From contig NZ_JACXSS010000001.1 in assembly GCF_014850955.1 (NCBI RefSeq), positions 4,030,001 to 4,094,000 of the forward strand: DNA of 64,000 nt, written 5' to 3'. Every line of letters begins with the position of its first letter. Position 1 is the first letter of the stretch. Source of the DNA: Methylomonas albis. GTDB lineage: Bacteria; Pseudomonadota; Gammaproteobacteria; Methylococcales; Methylomonadaceae. Shown here in pieces: positions 53,352 to 62,401 of this stretch. The notes beneath the pieces were generated by a model. It did not search any database and had not been told where the DNA came from. It worked only from the letters and a program-made list of their open reading frames with translations. Position numbers and translations under genes: made by a program.

Positions 53352-54944
53352 TCAATAAAACACCCTAAACAAGCGCTGAATCTGCCCAAACTCGTACAAA
53401 TATGGCTGCGCCACGTCTCTATTGGCGGCGACGACGATCAAGTCGTGGGAGAACACCGAGGTGTTGTACCAGTTGAAACTGCCATCGATGACGATGTAAT
53501 CGTCGATTACGCAATATTTGCTGTGGATGGGCGAGTAAGGTACCGGCAAGTCGTCCTGGCCGTAGACCAAACCCACGCGTATCCCGGCGTCACGCAAGCG
53601 TTGCACGGCCGGTAACAGCGGCCGTGCCAGTTCATCGGCCATGCTGCGCTCAACGCCGATCTTGCCCTGCCGGGCCAAGTGGCCGTTAAACAGCAATTGC
53701 ACATCCACACCACGGTCGCGGGCTTGAATCAAGGCTTGGACCACGCTGTCGTGATGATCGCCCAGCAAGTCACCGATCAAAAATAAACACAGTTTCAAAG
53801 AACGGCGCGCGCGGTGAATTTCCGCCAATATGGCGTGATGCGGCCGATAAACTCTGCCGTTGGCCATGGTGTGCCGGCCGAAGGTGTATAACAAATTGAA
53901 CGGGCTAAGCGGATCGACGCCGTACTTTTGGATCACGCCGCCGCGCTGGCTTTGGAAAATATTATCCAACAAGCGGCTCACGCCCTTGGAATGAAAGCTC
54001 ATCCCCGACTCCCAGTTGGCCCACCAACGATCAAAGGTGATGTTGAACGAGCCGATGATGCAATCTTCGTCGTTGAAGATCACAAACTTGGTGTGCATGT
54101 CCGGCTCCACTTCGATCAAGTGGTGTTTGGGCGTGCAAAACACCCCTACCAGTTCGATGCCGGAACGTTTCAAGCGCGCATAATTCTGACTATTGGTCAG
54201 GGTCATCTTCCGCCAATCGACGATGCATTGCACCCACACGCCCTGCTGGCTGGCGTGAATCAAGTGGTTAATAAAATCGCCGTCGTCGATGCAATCCACG
54301 CTGACCTTGATGGTGCATAAGCGGTCAGGCTGGCTGTGTTTGGCCGCGATGACTTTATCGATATGATCGTGAATAAAGCGCTTGGGGTGATAGGGATGAA
54401 ACTGTTGGCCCTTGGTGAATTTTGGCGTCAGTTGCAAGGAATCGAAATGATGGTTGTACCAATCCACATCGCTTTGCAACTGGCCTGGGTCCAGCTCGTA
54501 ACTGCGGAAATGGTTGGGCGTAGCCCAATGCTCGTTAATATGGCGCTGCTGCGGGTGGTTATCGCGCAACTGGTCGCCGTCCATAAAAATGTAATCGTGG
54601 CGGGAGGCAATGGAGTGCTCGCCCAAATGCACGATAAACGAAAATTTGATGCAGCTGATGTTGCCGAACTGCGCGGAATAAGGCATGACGTAAAAATCCC
54701 GCGTCGAGCGTTTGTGCTTATCCCACTGCACATCGTAAGCATCGGTATCGACGATATAGGTTTCGCAAATCGACTCCCTATACACCTTCACTACCACCTT
54801 CAAATTGGCGGTAATGCCATGCGACATGTCGAAGTCTATCTTGCCCCAGCGAACGTCGAAGCTTTCCCTAAAGTCGTTACCGCGTTGAAAACAACCACCG
54901 AGTTTGCCAAATACCGGTCTGGCGTAATGTTCTGCTACTTGCAT
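53352..54944 (-). CDS. Phospholipase D-like protein with two HKD-type sites
   Basis: A 530-aa protein of the PLD superfamily. Two HxK sites: HTKFVIFNDEDCIIGSFNIT (about 285-305) and HSKYCVIDDYIVIDGSFNW (about 485-505), the normal pair for a phosphodiesterase or nuclease. The N-terminal 200 residues are an all-beta unknown region (YIVDTDAYDVQWDKHKRS). No signal peptide. It belongs to the glycogen cluster by strand and spacing (60 bases after the EEP gene); action on lipids, DNA or a glucan phosphate is open. Confidence 0.85.
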   Translation of the reverse strand: MQVAEHYARPVFGKLGGCFQRGNDFRESFDVRWGKIDFDMSHGITANLKVVVKVYRESICETYIVDTDAYDVQWDKHKRSTRDFYVMPYSAQFGNISCIKFSFIVHLGEHSIASRHDYIFMDGDQLRDNHPQQRHINEHWATPNHFRSYELDPGQLQSDVDWYNHHFDSLQLTPKFTKGQQFHPYHPKRFIHDHIDKVIAAKHSQPDRLCTIKVSVDCIDDGDFINHLIHASQQGVWVQCIVDWRKMTLTNSQNYARLKRSGIELVGVFCTPKHHLIEVEPDMHTKFVIFNDEDCIIGSFNITFDRWWANWESGMSFHSKGVSRLLDNIFQSQRGGVIQKYGVDPLSPFNLLYTFGRHTMANGRVYRPHHAILAEIHRARRSLKLCLFLIGDLLGDHHDSVVQALIQARDRGVDVQLLFNGHLARQGKIGVERSMADELARPLLPAVQRLRDAGIRVGLVYGQDDLPVPYSPIHSKYCVIDDYIVIDGSFNWYNTSVFSHDLIVVAANRDVAQPYLYEFGQIQRLFRVFY

Positions 54945-55004
54945 ATCGTGCTGCCTAATTAAACAAGCTTAAATTCAATCGTAAAATCGCCTTAGCAATT
55001 TAGT

Positions 55005-56501
55005 CTATAGCGGCTCAAAGGTCATCAGATAGCCGCAATGATCGGACACCGGTCCGTAGTCCTGCTCGGTGAACACAGTTCGCGCCGAGCCGGCCCGCAA
55101 ACCGCTATCTCTGTCCATGAAAATGTAATCGATCCGATAATCGTCGGCCAGATAATCCCGCCAATGTGCATCGTTCACCCGAAAAATCTGTTCGAACAGC
55201 GCCGGGGCGTTGGCGGCCAGATATTGATCGTCGTATTGATGGCCGTTGACCACTAATTGGTAGCCAGTCGAGCCGGCGGCGATATTGAAATCGCCGCACA
55301 GCAAGGTGGCATCCACCTCGCCACTGCGTTTACCATCGGCCCAAGCGGATAGCCGTTGAAATTGTTGCTGAAAGCCGTCTTCCCACCAACTTAAATGCGC
55401 GGAAAATACATCGATGGTGCCGATGTAAGGCACCTTGATCCGCGCTGACACCACTTTGCGGGAATGGATGCTGTAGGCGTCATGGCTATCGGACACATAG
55501 CGCGCCTCTTGCTCGGCCAAGGGATAACGGCTGAGAATGGCCACGCCCTCGCGGAACTTATCAAAACCCAGGTGCGACCAATCGCTATACAAATGAAACG
55601 GCTGGGGCAACCGTTGATTGATGATATTTGCGGAATTCGAGGGCCAATCGCCATGCCCGTCATTCCAGTGCTCAGCCACTTCTTGCAAGCAGACTATATC
55701 GGCGTCCAGTTCGTCTATGGCATGCGCAATTTGCCAGAACTTTCGGTCTTGCTCGTCTTCCTGGTAACAATGCAGATTCAAAATCAACAGTCGCAGCGGT
55801 GCGCGGCTCAGAATGTAATTTTGGCCGGCGCGGTTATCCCATAGCGTCTGCGCCTTGTTTTCGCAGCAGATGCTGTATTGCAGACGAAACCCATCCCCTA
55901 CCTTGATCCGTCCGCTCCACAGCTGAGCAAGATGCAGACCGGCATAAACCGCTTTACTGGCGGATTTTCTGACGGCCTGCCGGCGGCAACTGGTGGTATG
56001 GCTGTGTTGCCAATTATCGATGGTCCAATGTATGGTTACATGGTCTATTTCCAGCGCGGCGTCCACCGCCAGCTTGATCGGCACGGAATGCTGGCCATCT
56101 CGAAGTTGTTCGGCGTGGCTCAATTGCAGTATGGCCGCGGCACCGGTCAATCTGCCGCCGCTGCCGGCACCGCTAAAATAATCGGCGCCTTCGTTGTTAT
56201 CCCAATATTCGCTGCCGGCTGCTTGCAAACGCAAAGCAAAACGAATATCGCCGGGAATGTCGGCATGCGCTTGCGGCGGAAACACGATTTCAGCCTGCCA
56301 ATACTCCTGGCCGTCTTCCGCCTTGCGGTTAAATAAGGCTGGCAAAAAGTGCCAAACCCCATCGTCTCCGGCCCAGAGTACTTCCACCTGTTTGTCATAA
56401 TCCAGGTCCGCGACTCGCATCAAAAACAGCAAGGATTGCTGGCAGGCCGCGGCTTTGCCGGTCACGTTATTGGCTACATACAACAATTGGATGTTATCCA
56501 T
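55005..56501 (-). CDS. Carbohydrate-binding (CBM21/53-like) endonuclease/exonuclease/phosphatase protein
   Basis: A 498-aa protein. The N-terminus has two starch-binding-like modules marked by EYWDNNEGADYFSG (about 115) and TLWDNRAGQNYILS (about 225). The C-terminal EEP domain starts LRLLILNLHCYQ with IVCLQEV (metal Glu), HLSWWEDG, CGDFNIAAGS and SDHCGYL (catalytic His), as in DNase I-like phosphodiesterases. A glucan-tethered phosphatase or nuclease is thus implied. No signal peptide. It lies between the GH57 branching enzyme and the PLD-like gene on one strand. Confidence 0.83.
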   Translation of the reverse strand: MDNIQLLYVANNVTGKAAACQQSLLFLMRVADLDYDKQVEVLWAGDDGVWHFLPALFNRKAEDGQEYWQAEIVFPPQAHADIPGDIRFALRLQAAGSEYWDNNEGADYFSGAGSGGRLTGAAAILQLSHAEQLRDGQHSVPIKLAVDAALEIDHVTIHWTIDNWQHSHTTSCRRQAVRKSASKAVYAGLHLAQLWSGRIKVGDGFRLQYSICCENKAQTLWDNRAGQNYILSRAPLRLLILNLHCYQEDEQDRKFWQIAHAIDELDADIVCLQEVAEHWNDGHGDWPSNSANIINQRLPQPFHLYSDWSHLGFDKFREGVAILSRYPLAEQEARYVSDSHDAYSIHSRKVVSARIKVPYIGTIDVFSAHLSWWEDGFQQQFQRLSAWADGKRSGEVDATLLCGDFNIAAGSTGYQLVVNGHQYDDQYLAANAPALFEQIFRVNDAHWRDYLADDYRIDYIFMDRDSGLRAGSARTVFTEQDYGPVSDHCGYLMTFEPL

Positions 56502-56549
56502 AGCTCCCCCTGGAGGTTGAGTTAGGCATTGCCCGAAACGGGCATCTGT

Positions 56550-58139
56550 CTAGGCGGCATAATGGCGAAAATCGATGTCCGGAAAAATATCGTCCATGAT
56601 CTCCAGCGCTGTCAGATAGCGTTCATCGATACGATTTTTGCGGATCGCATCGTGCAAGTAATTAAAACGGGCCAAATGATCGGTGATGCGCTTGCGCGCA
56701 TAATCGATAGTGGTGCCGGCCTTCATGATAAACGGCCAATCCGAAGACTGCGCCAGCAACAACGATCTGGCGGCCTGATTTAAAGCCCGTTGCTGTAAAT
56801 CACTCACAGTAAAACCGCGCAAATCGCCCGCCAGCTTTTCCATCTCGGCGGCGGCTTTGTGCAACAAGGGATAAATCCAGTCGTTGCTTTCGTTCAGCCA
56901 GTAACTGGAATAACCGTGCTCGCCCCAACTGGAGGCAGCCGGCATAGCCTGTACGTGCTGCAAGGGCAATTGCAAATAATCGCCGCAGCTGACGGTCTGG
57001 ATCCTGTTTTCGCTGCTGGCCGCCAAGCGTAATACTTGCTCCAACCATAAAGGTCCTTCGAACCACCAGTGTCCGAATAGTTCAGCATCGTAAGGTGCGA
57101 CGATAATCGGTGCCTGCGGCATTTCCGCGGCTAAGGCATCGATTTGCTGCTGACGGCGCAAGATAAAATCCTCGGCATGTTGGCGTGCCTTCAGCTTGGC
57201 CAGCTCCGGCTGGTAAACCTGCTTGGTTTGCTTGGCGCCGGTGATGCGATAGTACTTGATGCCGGTGTTGATCCGAGTTTCGCCGTCCAGAATATACGGT
57301 GCAATATATTCCAGGGGCAAATCGAAACCGATGTCGCGATAATACTCGCGGTAATCGCCATCGCCGGGATAGCCTTCTTCAGCGCTCCACACCTGCCGCG
57401 ACGCAGCAGGGTCTCGACCAAACGCCGCCACACCATTGCCGCAATCCAGCGGCGCATACACACCATAGCGCGGCGACTGGTCGGCGTCCATGATCGCGTG
57501 ACTATCGACGAAAAAATACGTTACACCTTCGGCTTTCAACAGCTGTTCCAGACCCGGATAGTAGCCGCATTCCGGCAACCAAAACCCGCTGGGTGCAAAG
57601 CCGAATTGACTCTTAAAGTTGGCGATGCCAACGCCGATTTGATTGCGCACCGACACCGGGCTGACATTCAACAGTGGCAAGAAACCATGGGTGGCCGCGG
57701 TTGTAATCAACTCCAGACCGCCCGCGCTGTGATGGTGTTGAAACGCCGTCAGCAAATCGCATTGATAGCGTTGCTGGTAGCGATGCAAAGCATCCTGAAA
57801 CCACTGCATATACAGCTGCGCCAATGGCTCAAACTGCGGCAGACGGCGGGTGCGCTCCAACTCGCGTTCCGCCAGTTCCAATCGGCCTTGCAGATAATGT
57901 AGATACCGGTTTTGCAGCAAGGGGTCGCGCAGCATCGTCATCAGTGTCGGCGACAGAGACAACGTCAGCCGATACGGCACTTGATCGTAATGCAGGCGCT
58001 CCAGCATTGCCAACAAAGGCAAATAGCATTCGGTAATCGCTTCGAACAGCCAGATTTCTTCAAAAAAACTGTTGTGTTCAGGGTGATGCACATAGGGTAA
58101 ATGGGCATGCAAAACGATGCTGAGATAGCCTTTGTTCAT
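56550..58139 (-). CDS. GH57 family 1,4-alpha-glucan branching enzyme
   Basis: A 529-aa glycoside hydrolase family 57 enzyme. It begins GYLSIVLHAHLPYVHHPEH, has the nucleophile Glu in GFWLPECGYYPGLEQ and the acid Asp in PYDAELFGHWWFEG, and a C-terminal helical domain (DWPFIMKAGTTIDYA). These motifs match GH57 branching enzymes, which make alpha-1,6 branches in glycogen. It starts seven bases after the DUF4912 gene. Confidence 0.9.
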   Translation of the reverse strand: MNKGYLSIVLHAHLPYVHHPEHNSFFEEIWLFEAITECYLPLLAMLERLHYDQVPYRLTLSLSPTLMTMLRDPLLQNRYLHYLQGRLELAERELERTRRLPQFEPLAQLYMQWFQDALHRYQQRYQCDLLTAFQHHHSAGGLELITTAATHGFLPLLNVSPVSVRNQIGVGIANFKSQFGFAPSGFWLPECGYYPGLEQLLKAEGVTYFFVDSHAIMDADQSPRYGVYAPLDCGNGVAAFGRDPAASRQVWSAEEGYPGDGDYREYYRDIGFDLPLEYIAPYILDGETRINTGIKYYRITGAKQTKQVYQPELAKLKARQHAEDFILRRQQQIDALAAEMPQAPIIVAPYDAELFGHWWFEGPLWLEQVLRLAASSENRIQTVSCGDYLQLPLQHVQAMPAASSWGEHGYSSYWLNESNDWIYPLLHKAAAEMEKLAGDLRGFTVSDLQQRALNQAARSLLLAQSSDWPFIMKAGTTIDYARKRITDHLARFNYLHDAIRKNRIDERYLTALEIMDDIFPDIDFRHYAA

Positions 58140-58146
58140 CGAGAAA

Positions 58147-58830
58147 TTAGCTTTTTTGGCCGGACGCGGTTACGGCAAGCGCCGAAGACGCTTGAGACGG
58201 CAGTATTATAAACTGCGCCATCGCCGGCGACAGTCTTTCCGTAATCGGCGAAATTTGCGGCGCGGCAGCGGTAGTATTCGAATAAGCCAAGGCGTTGAAT
58301 TCCTGTTGTTGGTTTAGCCGGCCAATTGCCACTTGGTAAATGCCGGCCATATAGACACAGTCGCCGGGCAAGGCGATCTGCTGCTGGCTGCGTTCGGCAG
58401 CGACCGGCACATCGAACCAAGTGCGGATGGCCTCGGCTGGCGCTGTTGCCGCTTCGGTCGGGTCAGACTGACTGTAAACACGCAAGGTCAACGGCTGAAC
58501 CTCCTCTACCGGTTCGACAATCGGCACAGCTACCTGCGGCGCTTCGTCAAGCTGCCAATACACATGCAAATGTTCAGGGTCGACTGGCAAGGCAACCAGC
58601 TTGGCACGCTTAAGCTCGATAGCCGTTTCCGCACGCGGGGCGAACTCCCGACTGATTTGCTGACTAATGCTTAACAGCTCTTGCGGCGAAAAGCCGGTAC
58701 TCGTCAACCTCGCCGCGCCTGCTCTAAACCGCCGCGGGGCAAAGCCCCGGCTAATCTCCAGACTAATAGCCCGCATTTCCTCCGCAGAGAGCGGCGCGCG
58801 GACTTGAGACTGTGAGGAGGATAAGGCCAT
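58147..58830 (-). CDS. DUF4912 protein
   Basis: A 227-aa protein with a DUF4912-like core: LVALPVDPEHLHVYWQL, LTLRVYSQSD, TWFDVPVAAERSQQQIALPG and YMAGIYQVAIGR. DUF4912 genes are commonly next to GH57 enzymes, suggesting a helper role in glucan metabolism. Two N-terminal repeats (MRAISLEISRGFAPRRF and LLSISQQISREFAPRAE) are a duplicated helical motif. The ATG at 58830 is used; a TTG lies six bases upstream. Confidence 0.85.
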   Translation of the reverse strand: MALSSSQSQVRAPLSAEEMRAISLEISRGFAPRRFRAGAARLTSTGFSPQELLSISQQISREFAPRAETAIELKRAKLVALPVDPEHLHVYWQLDEAPQVAVPIVEPVEEVQPLTLRVYSQSDPTEAATAPAEAIRTWFDVPVAAERSQQQIALPGDCVYMAGIYQVAIGRLNQQQEFNALAYSNTTAAAPQISPITERLSPAMAQFIILPSQASSALAVTASGQKS

Positions 58831-59014
58831 CGGCAATGTTAACGGGTCGGGTGACTAGGTTTTATCCTGTGGGTAGCGGACATTCCGCGACGTATCGCCG
58901 CAGCGATCAGGCTTTGTAGACTCTAACCGTTGTCGATTATTTACGCAAGGCATAGGCCTGCAGGCCCCATATGCAGTAAAATCAGTACTAATTCACAGTT
59001 TCTCGGTCAAGGGC

Positions 59015-61201
59015 ATGCACAAACCATACAGTTTAAAGTCAGGGAGTCCCTATCCGCACGGCGCCAAGGTTAGCGAGGGCGGCGTCAACTTTTCCATCTC
59101 CAGCCGTCATGCCACAGACGTGGAATTGCTGCTGTTTTCCGAATCAGACAACATAAAACCCTTACAAGTCATACCCTTACAAAAGGACAAAAACCATACG
59201 TTTTTTTCCTGGCATGTGTTTGTGGAAGAGTTGCCAGTCGGCACTTGGTACGCTTGGCGCATCGACGGCCCCGCCAATACCAGCGAGTCGGGCTTACGCT
59301 TTGATCGCGAAAAATTATTACTGGACCCTTGGGCGCGCGCCATCAGCGATAAGCTATGGAACCGCGCCGCCGCCTGTAAACCCGGCGATAACAGCCACCA
59401 CGCCATGCGCGCGGTGGTGGTCGACGACCGTTACGACTGGGAGGGCGACACGCCGCTGGCAATCCGCAGCGAAAAAGCCATTATTTACGAATTGCACGTC
59501 GGCGGCTTTACCCGCCATGCCTCCGCCAAGGTTAAACACCCCGGCACCTTTATCGGCCTGATCGAAAAAATCCCTTATCTGAAAAAACTCGGCATCACGC
59601 ATGTAGAACTGCTGCCCATCATGGCGTTCGACGAGCAAGACGTGCCGCCGCACACCTCCGACCTGGGTTTGAAAAACTACTGGGGCTATAGCACGCACAG
59701 CTTCTTTAGCCCACATCCCGGCTATTGCGTCACACCGGAGCAAGGTACGCATATCCGCGAATTCCGCGATCTGGTCAAAGCGCTGCACAAGGCCGGCATC
59801 GGCGTGATCATGGATGTGGTGTTCAATCACACCTCGGAAGCCGGCGCCGACGGCCCGGTAATCAACTTTAAAGGCATTACCGGCAACAGTTTTTATTTGA
59901 CCGACAAACAGGATAAACGGGTATTTCACGATTACACCGGTTGCGGCAACACCGTGAACGCCAATCACCCCTTAGTCACCAATTTCATCATCAGCTGTCT
60001 GGAATACTGGGTGCGGGAAATGCACGTTGACGGCTTCAGATTCGATCTGGCCAGCGCCTTGGCGCGCAGTGAAGACGGCAGCGTACTGCAGGATCCGCCC
60101 TTGGTCTGGGGCATAGAACTATCCGAACAGTTGGCGAAAACCAAACTGATCGCGGAAGCCTGGGATGCATCCGGCCTATATCAAGTCGGCAACTTTCCGG
60201 GCTATCGCTGGGGCGAATGGAATGGCCGCTACCGCGACGTAATTCGCCGCTTCCTGCGTGGCGACACCGGCATTATCAGCGAGGTGGCCACCCGTATTTG
60301 CGGCAGTAGCGATCTCTATCAACACCAGCATCGCTTACCGATCAGCGGCATTAACTTTGTCACCTGCCACGACGGTTTTACGCTGAAAGACCTGTTCAGC
60401 TACAACGAGAAACACAACACTGCCAACGGCGAGAGCAATCGCGACGGCTGCAGTAACAATCTCAGCAGCAACTGCGGTGCGGAAGGCCCAACCCCCAACC
60501 CGGCCATTTCCCGACTGCGGCGGCAACAGGTGAAAAACGCCTTTACTATTTTGCTGCTTAGCCACGGCGTACCCATGCTATTGGCCGGCGACGAGATTCT
60601 GCACACCCAGCAAGGCAATAACAACTGCTACTGCCAGGATAACGAATTAAGCTGGCTAAACTGGGATAAAGCCAAGGAAAACGCCGATGTGCTGCACTTT
60701 GTGCAACAGATGATCCGCTTACGCAAACGCCATCCAGCCCTGATGCGCCGCAACTTCCTCACCGGCAGAAAGATGGAAGGCAAAGACATGGCCGACATCA
60801 GCTGGCACGGCTTGGAGGTGGATCAACCGCCGCATTGGGACGACCCGTCCACCCGCACGCTGGCGTTTACTCTGGCGGCATTAGGCAAAGACGAAACAGA
60901 CCTACACGTAGTACTCAACATGTCAGACAGCAAACACGATATGCAGCTGCCGCATATCGAAGGCAAGAGCTGGTGTCTGGCCGTGGATACCGCGCAAAAA
61001 TCGCCCGATGATATTGTCGAGCCCGCAGAACAAAAAGCGCTGAGCAGACATTGGTATACCGTGGAACCACACTCGATTGTGGTATTCGAAAGCACCGCCC
61101 AATCCGGCGTCTACGGCGGAGATAGCGTGTCGAAGCGGTCCGCGAATTTTTTCAGCAAACTGACCGGCATCAAGTTACTCGACCAGCCTCCGCCAAGTTA
61201 A
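59015..61201 (+). CDS. glgX: Glycogen debranching enzyme GlgX
   Basis: A 728-aa GH13 isoamylase-type enzyme. CBM48-like N-terminus (SPYPHGAKVSEGGVNFSISS), catalytic barrel with MDVVFNHTSE, DGFRFDLASAL (nucleophile Asp), LIAEAWDASG (acid Glu) and FVTCHDGFTLKD. It removes alpha-1,6 branches from limit dextrin during glycogen breakdown. It is divergent from the DUF4912/GH57 block; the 184-bp gap holds the promoters. Confidence 0.95.
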   Translation: MHKPYSLKSGSPYPHGAKVSEGGVNFSISSRHATDVELLLFSESDNIKPLQVIPLQKDKNHTFFSWHVFVEELPVGTWYAWRIDGPANTSESGLRFDREKLLLDPWARAISDKLWNRAAACKPGDNSHHAMRAVVVDDRYDWEGDTPLAIRSEKAIIYELHVGGFTRHASAKVKHPGTFIGLIEKIPYLKKLGITHVELLPIMAFDEQDVPPHTSDLGLKNYWGYSTHSFFSPHPGYCVTPEQGTHIREFRDLVKALHKAGIGVIMDVVFNHTSEAGADGPVINFKGITGNSFYLTDKQDKRVFHDYTGCGNTVNANHPLVTNFIISCLEYWVREMHVDGFRFDLASALARSEDGSVLQDPPLVWGIELSEQLAKTKLIAEAWDASGLYQVGNFPGYRWGEWNGRYRDVIRRFLRGDTGIISEVATRICGSSDLYQHQHRLPISGINFVTCHDGFTLKDLFSYNEKHNTANGESNRDGCSNNLSSNCGAEGPTPNPAISRLRRQQVKNAFTILLLSHGVPMLLAGDEILHTQQGNNNCYCQDNELSWLNWDKAKENADVLHFVQQMIRLRKRHPALMRRNFLTGRKMEGKDMADISWHGLEVDQPPHWDDPSTRTLAFTLAALGKDETDLHVVLNMSDSKHDMQLPHIEGKSWCLAVDTAQKSPDDIVEPAEQKALSRHWYTVEPHSIVVFESTAQSGVYGGDSVSKRSANFFSKLTGIKLLDQPPPS

Positions 61202-61262
61202 TAAGCCAATAGCCTTAAACGTAGGACTTTAGGTGCGAATTCATTCGCAATGCCAGAGGGTC

Positions 61263-61769
61263 TTAGTCGAACACGTCGCCCCAATCCGGTGGCGGCGGCG
61301 CCTCTTCGGCTGGCACCGCCTCAGAGTCCGTCTGCTTTGCTGGTTTGGAATCGACAAGCGGCTCTTCAGTATCGACGGCGGACTTTTCGCTAACCGGCTT
61401 TTCTGGCGCATTTGGCAAAGCATCCAAATAACTATCCATTAAACGGCACAGGTTTTCGTAAAAACCGCCCACCGTCTGCTGCTGCATTTGCTGCTCTACA
61501 AACCCGTACAAAAACTGCTTTTCCGCCGCGATCAGGTTTTCGCTGACAGCCTGCGCGGTTTGTTCGTCTACATGATGCTTACCGGCCAAAGCCAAGGCCA
61601 ACCTGTCGCCGCGCCGTTCCTGCCTGTCCTTAATGTCTTCCAGCAACTCTTCGATGCCCGCCAGCCGTTGGCGTTTATTCCGGCGATTCACGATAAGCAA
61701 TACGATCAGGCCTGTGGACAAAACCAGCGATAACTCTGCCAATAGAATAAGCAACAGTGATTGAGTCAT
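61263..61769 (-). CDS. Single-span membrane protein of the vWA operon
   Basis: A 168-aa protein: an N-terminal membrane span (SLLLILLAELSLVLSTGLIVLLIV in part), a basic coiled stretch (NRRNKRQRLAGIEELLEDI), a helical middle and an acidic, Pro-rich end (PPPPDWGDVFD). Not recognised. It overlaps the upstream gene by four bases, so the products are probably made together and act at the inner membrane. Confidence 0.75.
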   Translation of the reverse strand: MTQSLLLILLAELSLVLSTGLIVLLIVNRRNKRQRLAGIEELLEDIKDRQERRGDRLALALAGKHHVDEQTAQAVSENLIAAEKQFLYGFVEQQMQQQTVGGFYENLCRLMDSYLDALPNAPEKPVSEKSAVDTEEPLVDSKPAKQTDSEAVPAEEAPPPPDWGDVFD

Positions 61770-62401
61770 TTTCCCGGCTCCGTCATGCCCTCACGGACGC
61801 CACGCTCAGCATCGTAAAAAATTTGCAGCATTTTTTTACTGCTGTTTTCCAGCTCTAATGCGGTTTGGTTGCCGCTAAACACCCGGGTATATTCGGCAGA
61901 CATTTCGTCGATGGTTTTCATCGCGTTATCCAGCTGCCGCACCAGTTGCTGGTTAATGCGCTCCATGCCGGCCAGTTGACTCGCTTGCGGGGACTCTTGC
62001 GTCGTGGCGGCCGGCGCAATCGCTCCGCGATTTGCCAACAAATTCTGATATGGTTCGGTTAAGCGGCCGACGCGCTGCTCAATCTCGCTTAGCAATGCCA
62101 ATTCGCGTTTTAGAAACAAACGAATCACCCCTTCAAACAAAGCACGTTCAGAGGCGTTAACCTCTTGCAACAGTGGTTCGATCTCCGCTGCTTCCAAGCC
62201 GCAGTTTTCCTCCAGAAATTGCTCCAGCCAGCGATTTTTGACGATGGCTTGCTCTTCAAGCTCGGTAATAAACCGATCAATATCGGCCATCTCCCTACCG
62301 CGCCTGTTTCTCGATATAAAAAATAGCACGATGACCAACAGCGTCAGAAACGCCAGCGCCTCGCCCGCCAATATCACTATCACGGAATCGAATGGGTTCA
62401 T
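61766..62401 (-). CDS. Single-span membrane protein with coiled coil, vWA operon
   Basis: A 211-aa protein with an N-terminal span (VIVILAGEALAFLTLLVIVLFF in part) followed by a long helical cytoplasmic part (IERINQQLVRQLDNAMKTIDEMS in part). It resembles its downstream neighbour in layout, suggesting ancient duplication. Four-base overlaps with both neighbours show translational coupling. No known family. Confidence 0.75.
   Translation of the reverse strand: MNPFDSVIVILAGEALAFLTLLVIVLFFISRNRRGREMADIDRFITELEEQAIVKNRWLEQFLEENCGLEAAEIEPLLQEVNASERALFEGVIRLFLKRELALLSEIEQRVGRLTEPYQNLLANRGAIAPAATTQESPQASQLAGMERINQQLVRQLDNAMKTIDEMSAEYTRVFSGNQTALELENSSKKMLQIFYDAERGVREGMTEPGK

Noticed and set aside
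56550-58139. GH57 protein as an amylopullulanase or alpha-amylase
   Set aside because: Length, DUF4912 and GlgX neighbours and the WLPECGY motif fit the branching enzyme better.
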